Of a stretch of DNA of 31,735 nt, positions 17,144 to 24,959 are shown piece after piece. The notes under the pieces were generated by a model. The model ran no database searches. It was not told the DNA's origin and was given only the letters and a program-made list of their open reading frames with translations. This DNA is from a virus. Every line of letters starts with the position of its first letter. Within the stretch, counting starts at the first letter, position 1. A program made the position numbers and the translations under genes. The stretch covers positions 1 to 31,735 of IMG/VR virus record IMGVR_UViG_3300025141_000014. One strand, written 5' to 3'.

Positions 17144-19318
17144 ATGCCGATACTATTTAACCCAGGAAAGAAAAAAGGAATTTTTATGATACCTTCAGGC
17201 GGTACAAAAAGCCCTACACCTCCAACTCCTTCTTGGTCTAGCACTAAGTCTTTAGCCTTTGATGGTGTTGATGATTATGTAAGCTGTGGGACATCTTTAG
17301 GAGATTTGATAGGGGATAATTATAATGGTTCATTATCTGCTTCTTTATGGTTTAAAAGGAATTCTAATACATTAGGAGGTTTAATTAATTTTACCACAAG
17401 TAGCTGGGGTGAGTTTACTGTACTAGCGTATGTTGACAAAATAAGATTCGCTATAAACGCTGCTGCTTATTATATAGACTACGATTCTACTGCTGGTTAT
17501 GTTTATGATACTGATTGGCATCATTTAGCGGTAGTTATGACTCCAGATGGTGGCGGGACAACTGATATAAAAATGTATTTTGATGGTCAATTACTAACAA
17601 TAATACCAAGCGGTTCATCTCCAATATCAAGTAATTTAGATTTTGCTGGTAAAGAACTGTTTATAGGAACTTTTGACGCGTCAAGCTATTCTTTCGATGG
17701 TTATATTGATGAGGTTTCATTTTTTACTTCAGAGTTAACTGCTGTAAACGTAACTTCTATTTACAACTTAGGAACTCCAAATGACTTAACTTCATTAAGT
17801 CCTACGGCTTGGTATCGTATGGGAGAAAACTCTACATTCAAATCTCCTCAAATATTAATGCCTGAGCAAAGTAACAAAGATAAGGTAAGTAATTATTCTA
17901 TGGCTTTTGATGGGGTGAATGATTCTATTGATTGTGGTCAAAGTGCATCTATTTTAACTAATACTTTTACCGTTTCGTGCTGGGTTAATGCTGTTAGTTT
18001 TGGTACTTGGGATACAATCATCGGATGTGACAAGTGGAACGGCGCAGGTAACAATGGGTGGATACTGCGTGTTGATGGAACGGAAATAAGTTTTATGAAT
18101 GGCAAGAGTCCAGGAACATTAGATAAAATTTCCTTTACTATCTCTGGAAATATGAATACAGGTACTTGGTATCAATTAGTTGCCGTTTGTGATGGAGCAG
18201 GTAATAGCGAACTATTTTTAAACGGTGCTAGTATGGGAACCTCTACATTAACCGCAGCTTACGATTCCAATATTAGATTTATAATTGGAGCAAGAAATAC
18301 AAACGCTGGAGGATTACCCTCTTGGGATAGTTTTAATGGTAAAATAGATGAAGTTTCTGTTTTTAATGAAGTAAAAGCAATAGGGGATATATGGAATGGA
18401 ACAGGACAACCAACAGACTTGACAGGAGAAAGCGGTTTAGTAGGTTACTGGAAAATGGGAGAAGAAGCAGTATTTAACAGTACTAACTGGTTATTACCTA
18501 ATAAAGCACAAGATGTATTTTCTAGATATTCTTTAGATTTTGATGGTGTTGGTGATTATATAGATTGTGGAACAGGTATAGGAACCTCCTTTGGCGATGG
18601 ATATACTGGTGGAATAGTTGTAAGTTTATGGTTCAAAGCAGATACAACAAGTGGAGATGATGGTCTATTTACGTTTGGCGGTACTGGTTCATACGGAGAA
18701 TTAAGTGTTGGATTAAAAGCTAATTATCTAGATGTTTATGTTGCTAATAGTTTGAAGTTACATCATTCTTTTACAGATACTACAGATTGGCATAATTTAG
18801 TAATAAATTTAGATGGGTCTGCTACATCAACGAATCAAGTTTATCTAGATGGAGCTGCTATCGGTAGTACATTTGGTCCTTATACTGCCTTAGATTTAGA
18901 TGCGGTAACTTTCTTTATTGCGCAATATTGGACGTCGTTTTACCCTTTTCAAGGAAAGATTGATGAGGTATCTATTTTTAATACTGCTAAAGCAATAGGA
19001 GATATATGGGATGGCACAGGTAAGCCTACTGATTTAACAGGAGAAAGCGGTTTAGTTTCTTGGTGGCGTATGGGTGAAGATGCTACATATGATGCCACTG
19101 CTTCTGAGTGGACTATTCCAGACAAGGTAGGAAGCAACAATGGAACTAGTGCTAATATGACAAATGATGACTTAACAGGAGATGCTCCAGGAGTTACAGG
19201 AAATGGAACATCGGCAAATATGACAATAGAAGACAGAGTAGGAGATGCTCCTGATTCAGAAAATAATTCGCTTTCATATAATATGGACGCAGCAGATATA
19301 GTAGAAGAAACACCTTAA
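17144..19318 (+). CDS. triple LamG/concanavalin-like adhesin
   Basis: 724 aa with three tandem LamG-like (concanavalin A-type) domains. Each opens with an S-x-x-F-D-G-V-x-D-x-x-x-C-G strand (about residues 36, 250 and 462) and closes with GKIDEVSxFN-type strands (about 187, 399 and 604). AIGDIW and PTDLTGESGLV recur between domains. The C-terminal 60 residues hold two GTSANMT plus GDAP units and end MDAADIVEETP. Such domains bind glycans, so a virion-surface adhesin is likely. The start MPILFNPGKKKGIFMIPSGG and a Pro-rich linker may anchor it to the particle. It lies between the neck and lysis genes. Confidence 0.8.
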   Translation: MPILFNPGKKKGIFMIPSGGTKSPTPPTPSWSSTKSLAFDGVDDYVSCGTSLGDLIGDNYNGSLSASLWFKRNSNTLGGLINFTTSSWGEFTVLAYVDKIRFAINAAAYYIDYDSTAGYVYDTDWHHLAVVMTPDGGGTTDIKMYFDGQLLTIIPSGSSPISSNLDFAGKELFIGTFDASSYSFDGYIDEVSFFTSELTAVNVTSIYNLGTPNDLTSLSPTAWYRMGENSTFKSPQILMPEQSNKDKVSNYSMAFDGVNDSIDCGQSASILTNTFTVSCWVNAVSFGTWDTIIGCDKWNGAGNNGWILRVDGTEISFMNGKSPGTLDKISFTISGNMNTGTWYQLVAVCDGAGNSELFLNGASMGTSTLTAAYDSNIRFIIGARNTNAGGLPSWDSFNGKIDEVSVFNEVKAIGDIWNGTGQPTDLTGESGLVGYWKMGEEAVFNSTNWLLPNKAQDVFSRYSLDFDGVGDYIDCGTGIGTSFGDGYTGGIVVSLWFKADTTSGDDGLFTFGGTGSYGELSVGLKANYLDVYVANSLKLHHSFTDTTDWHNLVINLDGSATSTNQVYLDGAAIGSTFGPYTALDLDAVTFFIAQYWTSFYPFQGKIDEVSIFNTAKAIGDIWDGTGKPTDLTGESGLVSWWRMGEDATYDATASEWTIPDKVGSNNGTSANMTNDDLTGDAPGVTGNGTSANMTIEDRVGDAPDSENNSLSYNMDAADIVEETP

Positions 19319-19329
19319 AAATAAAAATA

Positions 19330-19578
19330 ATGAGAACATACGCAGTAATTAAACTAGAAGACATAGACAAAATAGATTTTGCACAAATAGGAGAAACAAG
19401 CGCTTTCACTATAAGAAAATCTTTAGATGATACGCAATTTGTAATTAAATGGAAAGATGGATATACTCCAACATTTATAACAGATGGTTCAGTAGTTCCA
19501 GTTGAAACTTACAACCACGCAGAGATATTAGAATTAATGCAAACTTCGGCTTGGAGTGAGCCAATGCCAGTAGAATGA
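19330..19578 (+). CDS. small conserved-looking phage protein
   Basis: 82 aa: MRTYAVIKLEDIDKIDFAQI, then a beta-rich QFVIKWKDG and a helix HAEILELMQTSAW. I recognise the type from the same place in other Bacteroidota phages, between adhesin and lysis genes, but no function is known to me. It is followed by a tiny membrane peptide through an ATGA overlap. It may accompany the adhesin or belong to the lysis operon. Confidence 0.7.
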   Translation: MRTYAVIKLEDIDKIDFAQIGETSAFTIRKSLDDTQFVIKWKDGYTPTFITDGSVVPVETYNHAEILELMQTSAWSEPMPVE

Positions 19579-19655
19579 TAGATATAATACTAGAATTTCA
19601 AATAATATTACTTACTTTGATAATTTTTAAGTATTTTAGCGAAAAATGGAAATAA
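19575..19655 (+). CDS. 26-residue membrane peptide
   Basis: The ATG overlaps the previous stop (ATGA), and the stop overlaps the next gene's ATG at 19646. The product has one hydrophobic helix (IILEFQIILLTLIIF) and ends KYFSEKWK. The tight overlaps on both sides suggest translational coupling and a real product, perhaps a holin accessory or simply a coupling device. It is too short for a family assignment. Confidence 0.45.
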   Translation: MIDIILEFQIILLTLIIFKYFSEKWK

Positions 19656-20002
19656 AAGATTATATATATTTCGGTGGTGTTTTAGTTGCTGTTCTTTCTA
19701 GCTGGTTTAAGATTAAACTTGAAACAGAAAAGCAAGAAGAAAAAATAATTAATTTAGCTATGACTGTAACTAAGCACGAAAAAGAAATAAAGTCAGTAGA
19801 GAAAGAAGCAAGGCAAGGAAGAAACGAGATATATAAGAATTTTGAAGTAAACCTTAAATCTAATAATGAGGTTTTTTCTAAACAATTTAAAGGCATAGAT
19901 ACAGAAATAAGAGGTTTACAACAGTCTTTTAATGCTATTAATTTAAGCATTCAAGATTTAACGACTAAAATGGAATTATTAATTAATAAACTAGAATTAT
20001 GA
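19646..20002 (+). CDS. membrane-anchored coiled-coil protein, lysis block
   Basis: 118 aa: a single N-terminal hydrophobic helix (IYFGGVLVAVLSSWF, about residues 7-21) followed by a long charged coiled coil to the end. This topology resembles holin-like or antiholin-like proteins and some DUF-type phage membrane proteins next to holins. The stop overlaps the next ATG. No catalytic motif is present. It may regulate or assist the holin encoded next. A spanin role is less likely because a good spanin is encoded two genes later. Confidence 0.6.
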   Translation: MEIKDYIYFGGVLVAVLSSWFKIKLETEKQEEKIINLAMTVTKHEKEIKSVEKEARQGRNEIYKNFEVNLKSNNEVFSKQFKGIDTEIRGLQQSFNAINLSIQDLTTKMELLINKLEL

Positions 20003-20214
20003 AAAAATTTATAAGTGATTTATTTAGAGAAAAAACAGGCGGAAAGATTTCAAGTAAAAAGTTTTATGGTAATATATTTTTATTACTTTGTGCAATTACT
20101 TTTGTTATTGACGGTTTAAAGTTTTATGATGTATCTGCTGATTTATTTAATCCTACTCTTGTAGCTGGATGTACTTTAATAGGGCTTAGAACTATTGGAG
20201 GGATGTTTAAATAG
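19999..20214 (+). CDS. holin candidate
   Basis: 71 aa, with a short charged N-terminus (MKKFISDLFREKTGGKISSKKF) and two hydrophobic segments (about residues 25-42 and 52-66). KISSKKFYGNIFLLLC is a pattern I associate with small two-helix holins of Bacteroidota phages. It would form the inner-membrane lesion at lysis. It lies directly upstream of the endolysin gene. The assignment rests on topology and neighbourhood. Confidence 0.65.
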   Translation: MKKFISDLFREKTGGKISSKKFYGNIFLLLCAITFVIDGLKFYDVSADLFNPTLVAGCTLIGLRTIGGMFK

Positions 20215-20232
20215 TCTTTAAATAATCTTTAA

Positions 20233-20787
20233 ATGAAAGTAAGCTACGATAATATAATGCACTTATACGCTAAGAATGGATATAGGTTCTACGACAAAGG
20301 AGACTATAACGTTAATATCTTTGCTATAAGAAGGCAATTAAATACTAATCAATTTGATGACATTATAGGAATAGCATATAAAAACGATTTTGACTTTGTG
20401 GAGATATTTAAAGCAACTACTGACCCTGGTAAATATTGGATGAAAAACCCTATGAATAGAAAAGGAACTGCAATTTTAGTAGAAGGACAATATAAGTATA
20501 AACTAGGATTACACAAAGGAAAAGAAGCATTAGTACAAAAAGGTCCAGTAAAAGTATTTAGAGACAACAACAAAGACGAAAACCACGATAAAGGGTACAT
20601 TCAAGAAGGCTTTTTTTTCATTAACATACATAGAGCTGGTAATGATAGTAAGCAAGTTGATAAATGGTCGGCTGGGTGCCAAGTCTTTGCAGTAGAAAGT
20701 CAGTTTAAAAGATTTATAGACATAATAAAAAGAAGTGAAAAGATATACGGCAATAGTTTTACTTATACTCTTTTTGAGCAGTTGTAG
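20233..20787 (+). CDS. endolysin candidate, YkuD-like fold
   Basis: 184 aa with no signal peptide. The conserved core is KATTDPGKYWM (residues 60-70), TAILVEGQYKY, LGLHKGK with H94, then FFINIHRAG (H133) and KWSAGCQVF (S146, G148, C149). The His followed by S-x-G-C resembles the active site of L,D-transpeptidase (YkuD) proteins. This suggests a Cys-dependent peptidoglycan enzyme acting on the host wall. Its place between holin and spanin supports a lysis role. The mechanism, hydrolase versus transpeptidase fold reuse, is inferred. The spanin starts inside its 3' end. Confidence 0.7.
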   Translation: MKVSYDNIMHLYAKNGYRFYDKGDYNVNIFAIRRQLNTNQFDDIIGIAYKNDFDFVEIFKATTDPGKYWMKNPMNRKGTAILVEGQYKYKLGLHKGKEALVQKGPVKVFRDNNKDENHDKGYIQEGFFFINIHRAGNDSKQVDKWSAGCQVFAVESQFKRFIDIIKRSEKIYGNSFTYTLFEQL

Positions 20788-21163
20788 CCCTCAGCAGAGA
20801 CTTCAAAGATTGCTTAAAAAAAATCCTCAATTAATAGAACTAGACACTATTAGAGTTATTGATACAGTTATAATAGATAATTACACTTATGATACCATTA
20901 CAAACATACATTTACACGATAGCACAACAGTTATTAATAATGAAAAAGTTATTTTAAAATACTTCTATGATACACTCACAAGGGAAATATGGCACGAAGT
21001 CGAGTGCCTTGGCGATACGATTATTAAGGAGACAGTCGTACAAGTTGAAAAGGTCGTTTATAAGCAGCTTACGTGGTGGCAAGAGTATAAGACAATCATT
21101 TTAATATTATCTTTGCTTACAGGCGTTTTAATTATCTTAAAAAAATTAGGTAAGTTGATATAA
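20735..21163 (+). CDS. unimolecular spanin candidate (lipoprotein with C-terminal TM helix)
   Basis: 142 aa from a GTG inside the endolysin gene (53-nt overlap). The N-terminus is a lipoprotein signal: basic MKRYT, a hydrophobic stretch and the lipobox LSSC with C17. The middle is a beta-rich periplasmic stretch with many DT/ID repeats. The C-terminus (residues about 117-137, IILILSLLTGVLIILKK) is a transmembrane helix. Lipid anchor in the outer membrane plus helix in the inner membrane is the u-spanin architecture of phage T1 gp11, which fuses the membranes at the end of lysis. This supports a Gram-negative host. Confidence 0.78.
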   Translation: MKRYTAIVLLILFLSSCSPQQRLQRLLKKNPQLIELDTIRVIDTVIIDNYTYDTITNIHLHDSTTVINNEKVILKYFYDTLTREIWHEVECLGDTIIKETVVQVEKVVYKQLTWWQEYKTIILILSLLTGVLIILKKLGKLI

Positions 21164-22500
21164 TGGGGAGGAAAAAAGGCTTTAGAAATAAAAATAGCAT
21201 TTATGTGGCTTTAGATGGTTTAATTCCAGTCATAGAAGACATTATAATAAAAGGGCATCACACTTCAACAACTATATTTAAACAATTAGAACTAGGGGGT
21301 TATTTAGCAAAATTATATAATCAAGGATATAAAGGAGATTCAATAAGAAGAAGTATAAACAATTTTATAAAAGATAAGAATTTAATTGTAAAAAATACTC
21401 CAAGTTATGCTTTAACGACTACAAAAGAAAATACAAAATGGGAGGAAGATTACGAAAATGGAACGGCTTCATTTGATTACTCAGGATTAAAGAAAATACA
21501 AACAGAAGAAGATTTAATAAAGTTTGCTAAAATTGATACTACAAAATGGAAAGCAGTAAAACAAACGGCTAATAAATGGGGCGAAAATTATCAAATAAAA
21601 GTAATCTTTGAAAGTGTAGAAAAAGGATTAAAAGAAGAAGAAGCATACGAACAGGCAAAAGAGATATTAAAGAAACATCTTAAAGGAAGAAAAAAAATAT
21701 CTAATAAGAAAAAACTAACTACAAAGATAGGTGTTATACCGTTAGCAGATTTTCACATAGGAGCATACATAAGGGGTTTAATTAAAACGCCAGATTTTGA
21801 CATAGATAAAATATCTGATATGTTAGATGAAATTGCAGACACTATTAATTCTTTAGAGTATTCAGAAGTTCATATATCTATCTTAGGAGACATTATAGAA
21901 AGTTTTACAGGCACAAATCATCCCTCAACGTGGAAGGAGTTAATGTATAAAGGCCACGGCTCTAATATTATAATAATGGCCTATGAGTTGTTATTGTCAT
22001 TTTTTAAAAAGATAGTTAATTTACATTCTATTTATTTAGTATCAGGAAACCACGATAGACTTACTTCAAGCAGTAAAGAAGACACCAAGGGCGAAGTAGT
22101 AGAGTTAATTTCTTATTTTTTAAATAAAGAATTAGCTGTTAATATTAAATATAATCCTATTTTAATTACTGAAATAATAGATAACATTTGCTATATCTTT
22201 ACACACGGACACCATAATTTCACAAAAAAGAACATAGAGCAGATTATCTGGAAATATGGTAAACAAAAGTATTTTAATTTAGTTCTTCAAGGACACTGGC
22301 ATTCTAGAAAAAGCAAAGTTCCTGTAATTAAAATGGAAACTATTCATTCAGACTCTGGAGATTATAGAGGTATAACCTGTCCTAGTATTTTTACTGGAAA
22401 TTTTTATGCTGAAACTTCAGGCTTTACGTCTTCTGCTGGGTTTCTAATCATTCAAAATAAGCACAACAAACCCGCTGTTTTCGATATTCCTTTAATTTAA
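21163..22500 (+). CDS. calcineurin-like metallophosphoesterase with N-terminal winged helix
   Basis: 445 aa. Residues about 15-85 look like a winged-helix DNA-binding part. Residues 189-440 carry the full metal-ligand set of calcineurin-like phosphoesterases: DFH (D196, H198), GD (D243), GNHD (N296, H297), THGHH (H348, H350) and GHWH (H378, H380). Phage members of this group are thought to act on DNA or cyclic nucleotides; which applies here cannot be read from sequence. It starts on the spanin stop (TAATG) and is the last gene before the early promoter, so it is odd among late genes. Confidence 0.8.
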   Translation: MGRKKGFRNKNSIYVALDGLIPVIEDIIIKGHHTSTTIFKQLELGGYLAKLYNQGYKGDSIRRSINNFIKDKNLIVKNTPSYALTTTKENTKWEEDYENGTASFDYSGLKKIQTEEDLIKFAKIDTTKWKAVKQTANKWGENYQIKVIFESVEKGLKEEEAYEQAKEILKKHLKGRKKISNKKKLTTKIGVIPLADFHIGAYIRGLIKTPDFDIDKISDMLDEIADTINSLEYSEVHISILGDIIESFTGTNHPSTWKELMYKGHGSNIIIMAYELLLSFFKKIVNLHSIYLVSGNHDRLTSSSKEDTKGEVVELISYFLNKELAVNIKYNPILITEIIDNICYIFTHGHHNFTKKNIEQIIWKYGKQKYFNLVLQGHWHSRKSKVPVIKMETIHSDSGDYRGITCPSIFTGNFYAETSGFTSSAGFLIIQNKHNKPAVFDIPLI

Positions 22501-22587
22501 ACAAAAAAAAATACTTTTCTAAAGTGTTCATTTTCAAGCGTTTAGATATTAAAGTGAAAAATAAATAAAAAATAAGTGTAAAAAAAC

Positions 22588-22618
22588 TTGCACAGCTCAA
22601 ATATTTGTATTATAATTG
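22588..22618 (+). promoter_or_regulatory. early-region promoter candidate
   Basis: TTG at 22588-22590, a 20-nt spacer, then TATAATTG at 22611-22618, followed by ATG at 22642. The boxes and spacing fit Bacteroidota vegetative promoters (TTG and TAnnTTTG). It lies in the 141-nt gap after the phosphoesterase and ahead of the replication and recombination genes. No strong terminator was seen in the same gap. Confidence 0.55.
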
Positions 22619-22641
22619 TACCATAATTAAAAACAAACAAA

Positions 22642-22815
22642 ATGAAAACAACAAAACAAAATGAGACAGAGACAAAATGTATATTATGCAATAAATATTT
22701 TAAAGGAGAAGGTAATAACCCAGCACCCTTAGCAAATCAAAAATTCAAATGCTGCAACACGTGTAATGATACTGAAGTAATTCCTTTTAGAATTTATAAA
22801 TTAAAAACTAAATAA
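22642..22815 (+). CDS. zinc-ribbon-like mini-protein
   Basis: 57 aa with CILC (C13, C16) and CCNTC (C37, C38, C41) spaced like a small zinc ribbon. Between them lies YFKGEGNNPAPLANQKF. The end, TEVIPFRIYKLK, is a pattern I know from short phage proteins with N-N-P-x-P and x-V-I-P-x-R. It is the first gene after the early promoter and starts in the common AAACAAAATGAAAACAAC context. The role is unknown; DNA or protein binding through the metal site is plausible. Confidence 0.75.
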   Translation: MKTTKQNETETKCILCNKYFKGEGNNPAPLANQKFKCCNTCNDTEVIPFRIYKLKTK

Positions 22816-22821
22816 AACAAA

Positions 22822-23022
22822 ATGAAAACAACCTACATACACGAAACAACAACTTTATATTCAGAGAATGGAGAAGTTCATATAGAAACTTGTAATGGAA
22901 ATATGTTAATATTTAAAGCAGAAACCTTATTTAAGGACTTACCAACCTTAGCATACTTTTGCTTAAAAGAAATTGACGCTAATAAAAAGAATATATTAAA
23001 AGAATTAAAAGAATTAAAATGA
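22822..23022 (+). CDS. small hypothetical early protein
   Basis: 66 aa. The N-terminal half is beta-like (YIHETTTLYSENGEVHIETC) and the C-terminal half is a charged helix ending in ELKELK. The start uses the same AAAATGAAAACAAC box as the gene before. The stop overlaps the next ATG (ATGA). No family is recognised. Confidence 0.65.
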   Translation: MKTTYIHETTTLYSENGEVHIETCNGNMLIFKAETLFKDLPTLAYFCLKEIDANKKNILKELKELK

Positions 23023-23192
23023 GAGATAAACACGATAGATTTAATCCTGAAAATCACGAGCAAGATTGCGATTATTGTAAAAAATGCGATAGCCCAATGT
23101 GGGATGACTGGAATGATGAGCCAGTAGATTACTGTTCATCGTGCGATGAATGTGAAGACTGTAGAGAATTAGAATGTAAATGTATAAACTAA
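23019..23192 (+). CDS. Cys-rich mini-protein
   Basis: 57 aa with nine Cys: C17, C20, C23 in CDYCKKCD, then C39, C42, C45, C48 in CSSCDECEDC, and C53, C55. It is also rich in Asp/Glu and almost without hydrophobic core residues, so folding must depend on metal. Two or more zinc sites or an iron-binding cluster are possible. The ATGA overlap with the previous gene supports expression. Function unknown. Confidence 0.7.
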   Translation: MRDKHDRFNPENHEQDCDYCKKCDSPMWDDWNDEPVDYCSSCDECEDCRELECKCIN

Positions 23193-23203
23193 AAACAAAT
23201 AAA

Positions 23204-23554
23204 ATGAAAACACAAATTAAAACAATCAACATTAAAGGCAAAGATTACATTACTGTAAACGAACGCTTAAAGGCATTTAGAGAGCTATACAAGAGTTTTA
23301 GCCTAACAAGTGAAATAACACACCTAAACGAGAATGGAGTAATTATAAGAGCAAGTATTAAAGATGATAAGGGCGTAGAATTAGCTTCAGGAATAGCGCA
23401 CGAAGTAAAAGGTTCTAGCTTTATTAATAAGACTTCTTTTATAGAGAACTGCGAAACGTCTGCTTGGGGGCGCGCTCTAGGTAATTTAGGAATTGGAATT
23501 GATGCCTCAGTAGCAAGTGCTGATGAAGTTATTAACGCTATAAACAATCAATAA
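23204..23554 (+). CDS. putative single-strand annealing or ERF-like recombination protein
   Basis: 116 aa from the ATG at 23204; the 24 nt upstream in frame belong to the previous gene. KGKDYITVNERLKAFRELYK opens it, then VIIRASIKDDKG and ASGIAHEV. The conserved block SFIENCETSAWGRALGNLGI (residues 78-97), followed by ASVASADEV, resembles small annealing-type recombinases. It sits a few genes upstream of a RecB-like exonuclease and SSB, as annealing proteins usually do. The family name is not certain, and the protein is short compared with RecT or full ERF. Confidence 0.5.
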   Translation: MKTQIKTINIKGKDYITVNERLKAFRELYKSFSLTSEITHLNENGVIIRASIKDDKGVELASGIAHEVKGSSFINKTSFIENCETSAWGRALGNLGIGIDASVASADEVINAINNQ

Positions 23555-23754
23555 TGAAAGACTTAGAAATAAAATTATTAAAAAAAAGCGTTAAACAATT
23601 AGAAGATGCTTACAGAGAACTTTGTAAAAAAACAAACAGAATTAAAGCTGATACACAAATATTAACGAATAAAGTAGAACTTGCATTAATGAATGAAAGA
23701 ACTATTAAAGCAAAAGAATTATTAAAAGAAATAACTAAAATAAATAAATTATGA
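23554..23754 (+). CDS. small coiled-coil protein
   Basis: 66 aa, almost all charged helix: EIKLLKKSVKQLEDAYRELC and later LALMNERTIKAKELLKEITK. The ATG overlaps the annealing-protein stop by one base (TAATG), and its stop overlaps the next gene by 4 nt, so it is embedded in the recombination operon. It may be a partner or adaptor. No family is recognised. Confidence 0.65.
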   Translation: MKDLEIKLLKKSVKQLEDAYRELCKKTNRIKADTQILTNKVELALMNERTIKAKELLKEITKINKL

Positions 23755-24134
23755 AAGCAAGAACAAAACAATACATTAAGAACGTAAAAAACGGCTTTTT
23801 AAAAAGCAATAACGAAAAGGTATTACACTGGATTAACCACAATCCAAGTACTACAGTTTATGAATTAAGACAAACAGGTATAAGCCATCAGACTTTAACA
23901 AGTAGAATTTCACACCTTCAAGACTTAGGATTAATTAAAGTTGTAGGAAATTGTAATATAGAAGGCAAACATTATTCACAATATGAAGCAGTCTTAGACT
24001 CTGAAATGGTGGAACATTATAGAAACTCTAGAGAACAAGAAAAGGTCGTTACGTGGCTTAAAAAGGGGCAAGAGTTAAACATTAGAGAAGATTTAAAAGT
24101 AGTATTAGAAAAATATAAAAATTATATAGTATGA
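23751..24134 (+). CDS. winged-helix DNA-binding protein
   Basis: 127 aa. Residues about 20-70 form a winged helix: VLHWINHNPSTTVYELRQTG, then recognition helix SHQTLTSRISHLQDLGLIKV with a G-x-x-x wing. The C-terminal helix is charged. Such proteins act as small regulators or as replication accessory factors. It overlaps the exonuclease start by 4 nt. No effector domain is visible. Confidence 0.7.
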   Translation: MKARTKQYIKNVKNGFLKSNNEKVLHWINHNPSTTVYELRQTGISHQTLTSRISHLQDLGLIKVVGNCNIEGKHYSQYEAVLDSEMVEHYRNSREQEKVVTWLKKGQELNIREDLKVVLEKYKNYIV

Positions 24135-24814
24135 AAAAGAGATTAAGTTATTCGGCATTAAGTGCCTTTGGAAAAAGTCCTAATCATTTACTTAGATACT
24201 GGAGTAAGAAATTCGAACCAACATCCGCTATGATGTTAGGCAGTTTAATACATAAAATAATTCTAGAGCCTGATGATTTCGATAATGATTACGCAGTATT
24301 TGAAGGAACACGAAGGGGCAAAGTCTGGGAGGGTTTTAAAGTTGAAAATGAAGGCAAAGAGTTAGTGACTATAAAAGAATATGATATTGCTAATTATGTA
24401 GTTGAGCAATCAAAAAATAATAAGACTTTTATGGACTTATTAATGAGAACAAGCCAAACAGAAAAATTAATTACTTGGAAGTCTCAAGGAATAGAGTTTA
24501 AAGGTTTTGTTGATATGGTAGGAGACACTTTTATAGCCGATATAAAAACAACTACAGATGCTGGAGATAAATTTCAAAGAGATATAACTTATAACGATTA
24601 CAAAATGCAGGCAGCTATGTATCTTGAGTGTTTTCCTGACAAAGACTTTTACATTATAGCAATTGAAAAGTCTGGAGCGTTTAACGTTCAGGTTTATAAG
24701 TTTAGTAATAGTATGCTTCTACAAGGAAGAAATAAGTATATAAATTTAACAGAAAAATACAAAGAATGGGACGGAGAAAAAGAAAGTTATTATGATGGAA
24801 TTATAGAGATATAA
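24131..24814 (+). CDS. RecB/Cas4-like PD-(D/E)XK exonuclease
   Basis: 227 aa. Motifs in order: LSYSALSAFGKSPNHL (residues 5-20), GSLIHKIILEP with H41, GFVDMVG with D128, IADIKTTTD with D137 and K139, and YKMQAAMY with Q160. These are the helical start, active-site His, D, D-x-K and QxxxY of the PD-(D/E)XK phage exonucleases related to YqaJ and DUF3799. Its expected role is 5'-3' resection of dsDNA ends for annealing recombination. A putative annealing protein and an SSB flank it, as in lambda-red-type systems. Confidence 0.85.
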   Translation: MKKRLSYSALSAFGKSPNHLLRYWSKKFEPTSAMMLGSLIHKIILEPDDFDNDYAVFEGTRRGKVWEGFKVENEGKELVTIKEYDIANYVVEQSKNNKTFMDLLMRTSQTEKLITWKSQGIEFKGFVDMVGDTFIADIKTTTDAGDKFQRDITYNDYKMQAAMYLECFPDKDFYIIAIEKSGAFNVQVYKFSNSMLLQGRNKYINLTEKYKEWDGEKESYYDGIIEI

Positions 24815-24819
24815 ACTGA

Positions 24820-24850
24820 GGCGTAGTAAAAGGCGTAGTAAAGCGTAGTA
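24820..24850 (+). repeat. three GCGTAGTA direct repeats before the SSB gene
   Basis: GCGTAGTA occurs at 24821-24828, 24833-24840 and 24843-24850, with spacings of 12 and 10. Two copies are extended as GGCGTAGTAAA. The copies are GC-richer than their surroundings and lie in the only long gap of the recombination operon. They could be an operator or an RNA element for the SSB message. Confidence 0.6.
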
Positions 24851-24959
24851 TATGAAAGAAAAGATAATGCAATATAAATTTTTTAAAGACAATTTTGAGT
24901 TCCAAAAGGAACAAGCCTTAAGCGAACAGGTTTTTAAGTTCGCACAAAAAAAACAAACA

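Noticed and set aside
20216-20234. Direct repeat TCTTTAAAT before the endolysin gene
   Set aside because: Only two AT-rich copies overlapping the start codon; chance is likely in this base composition.
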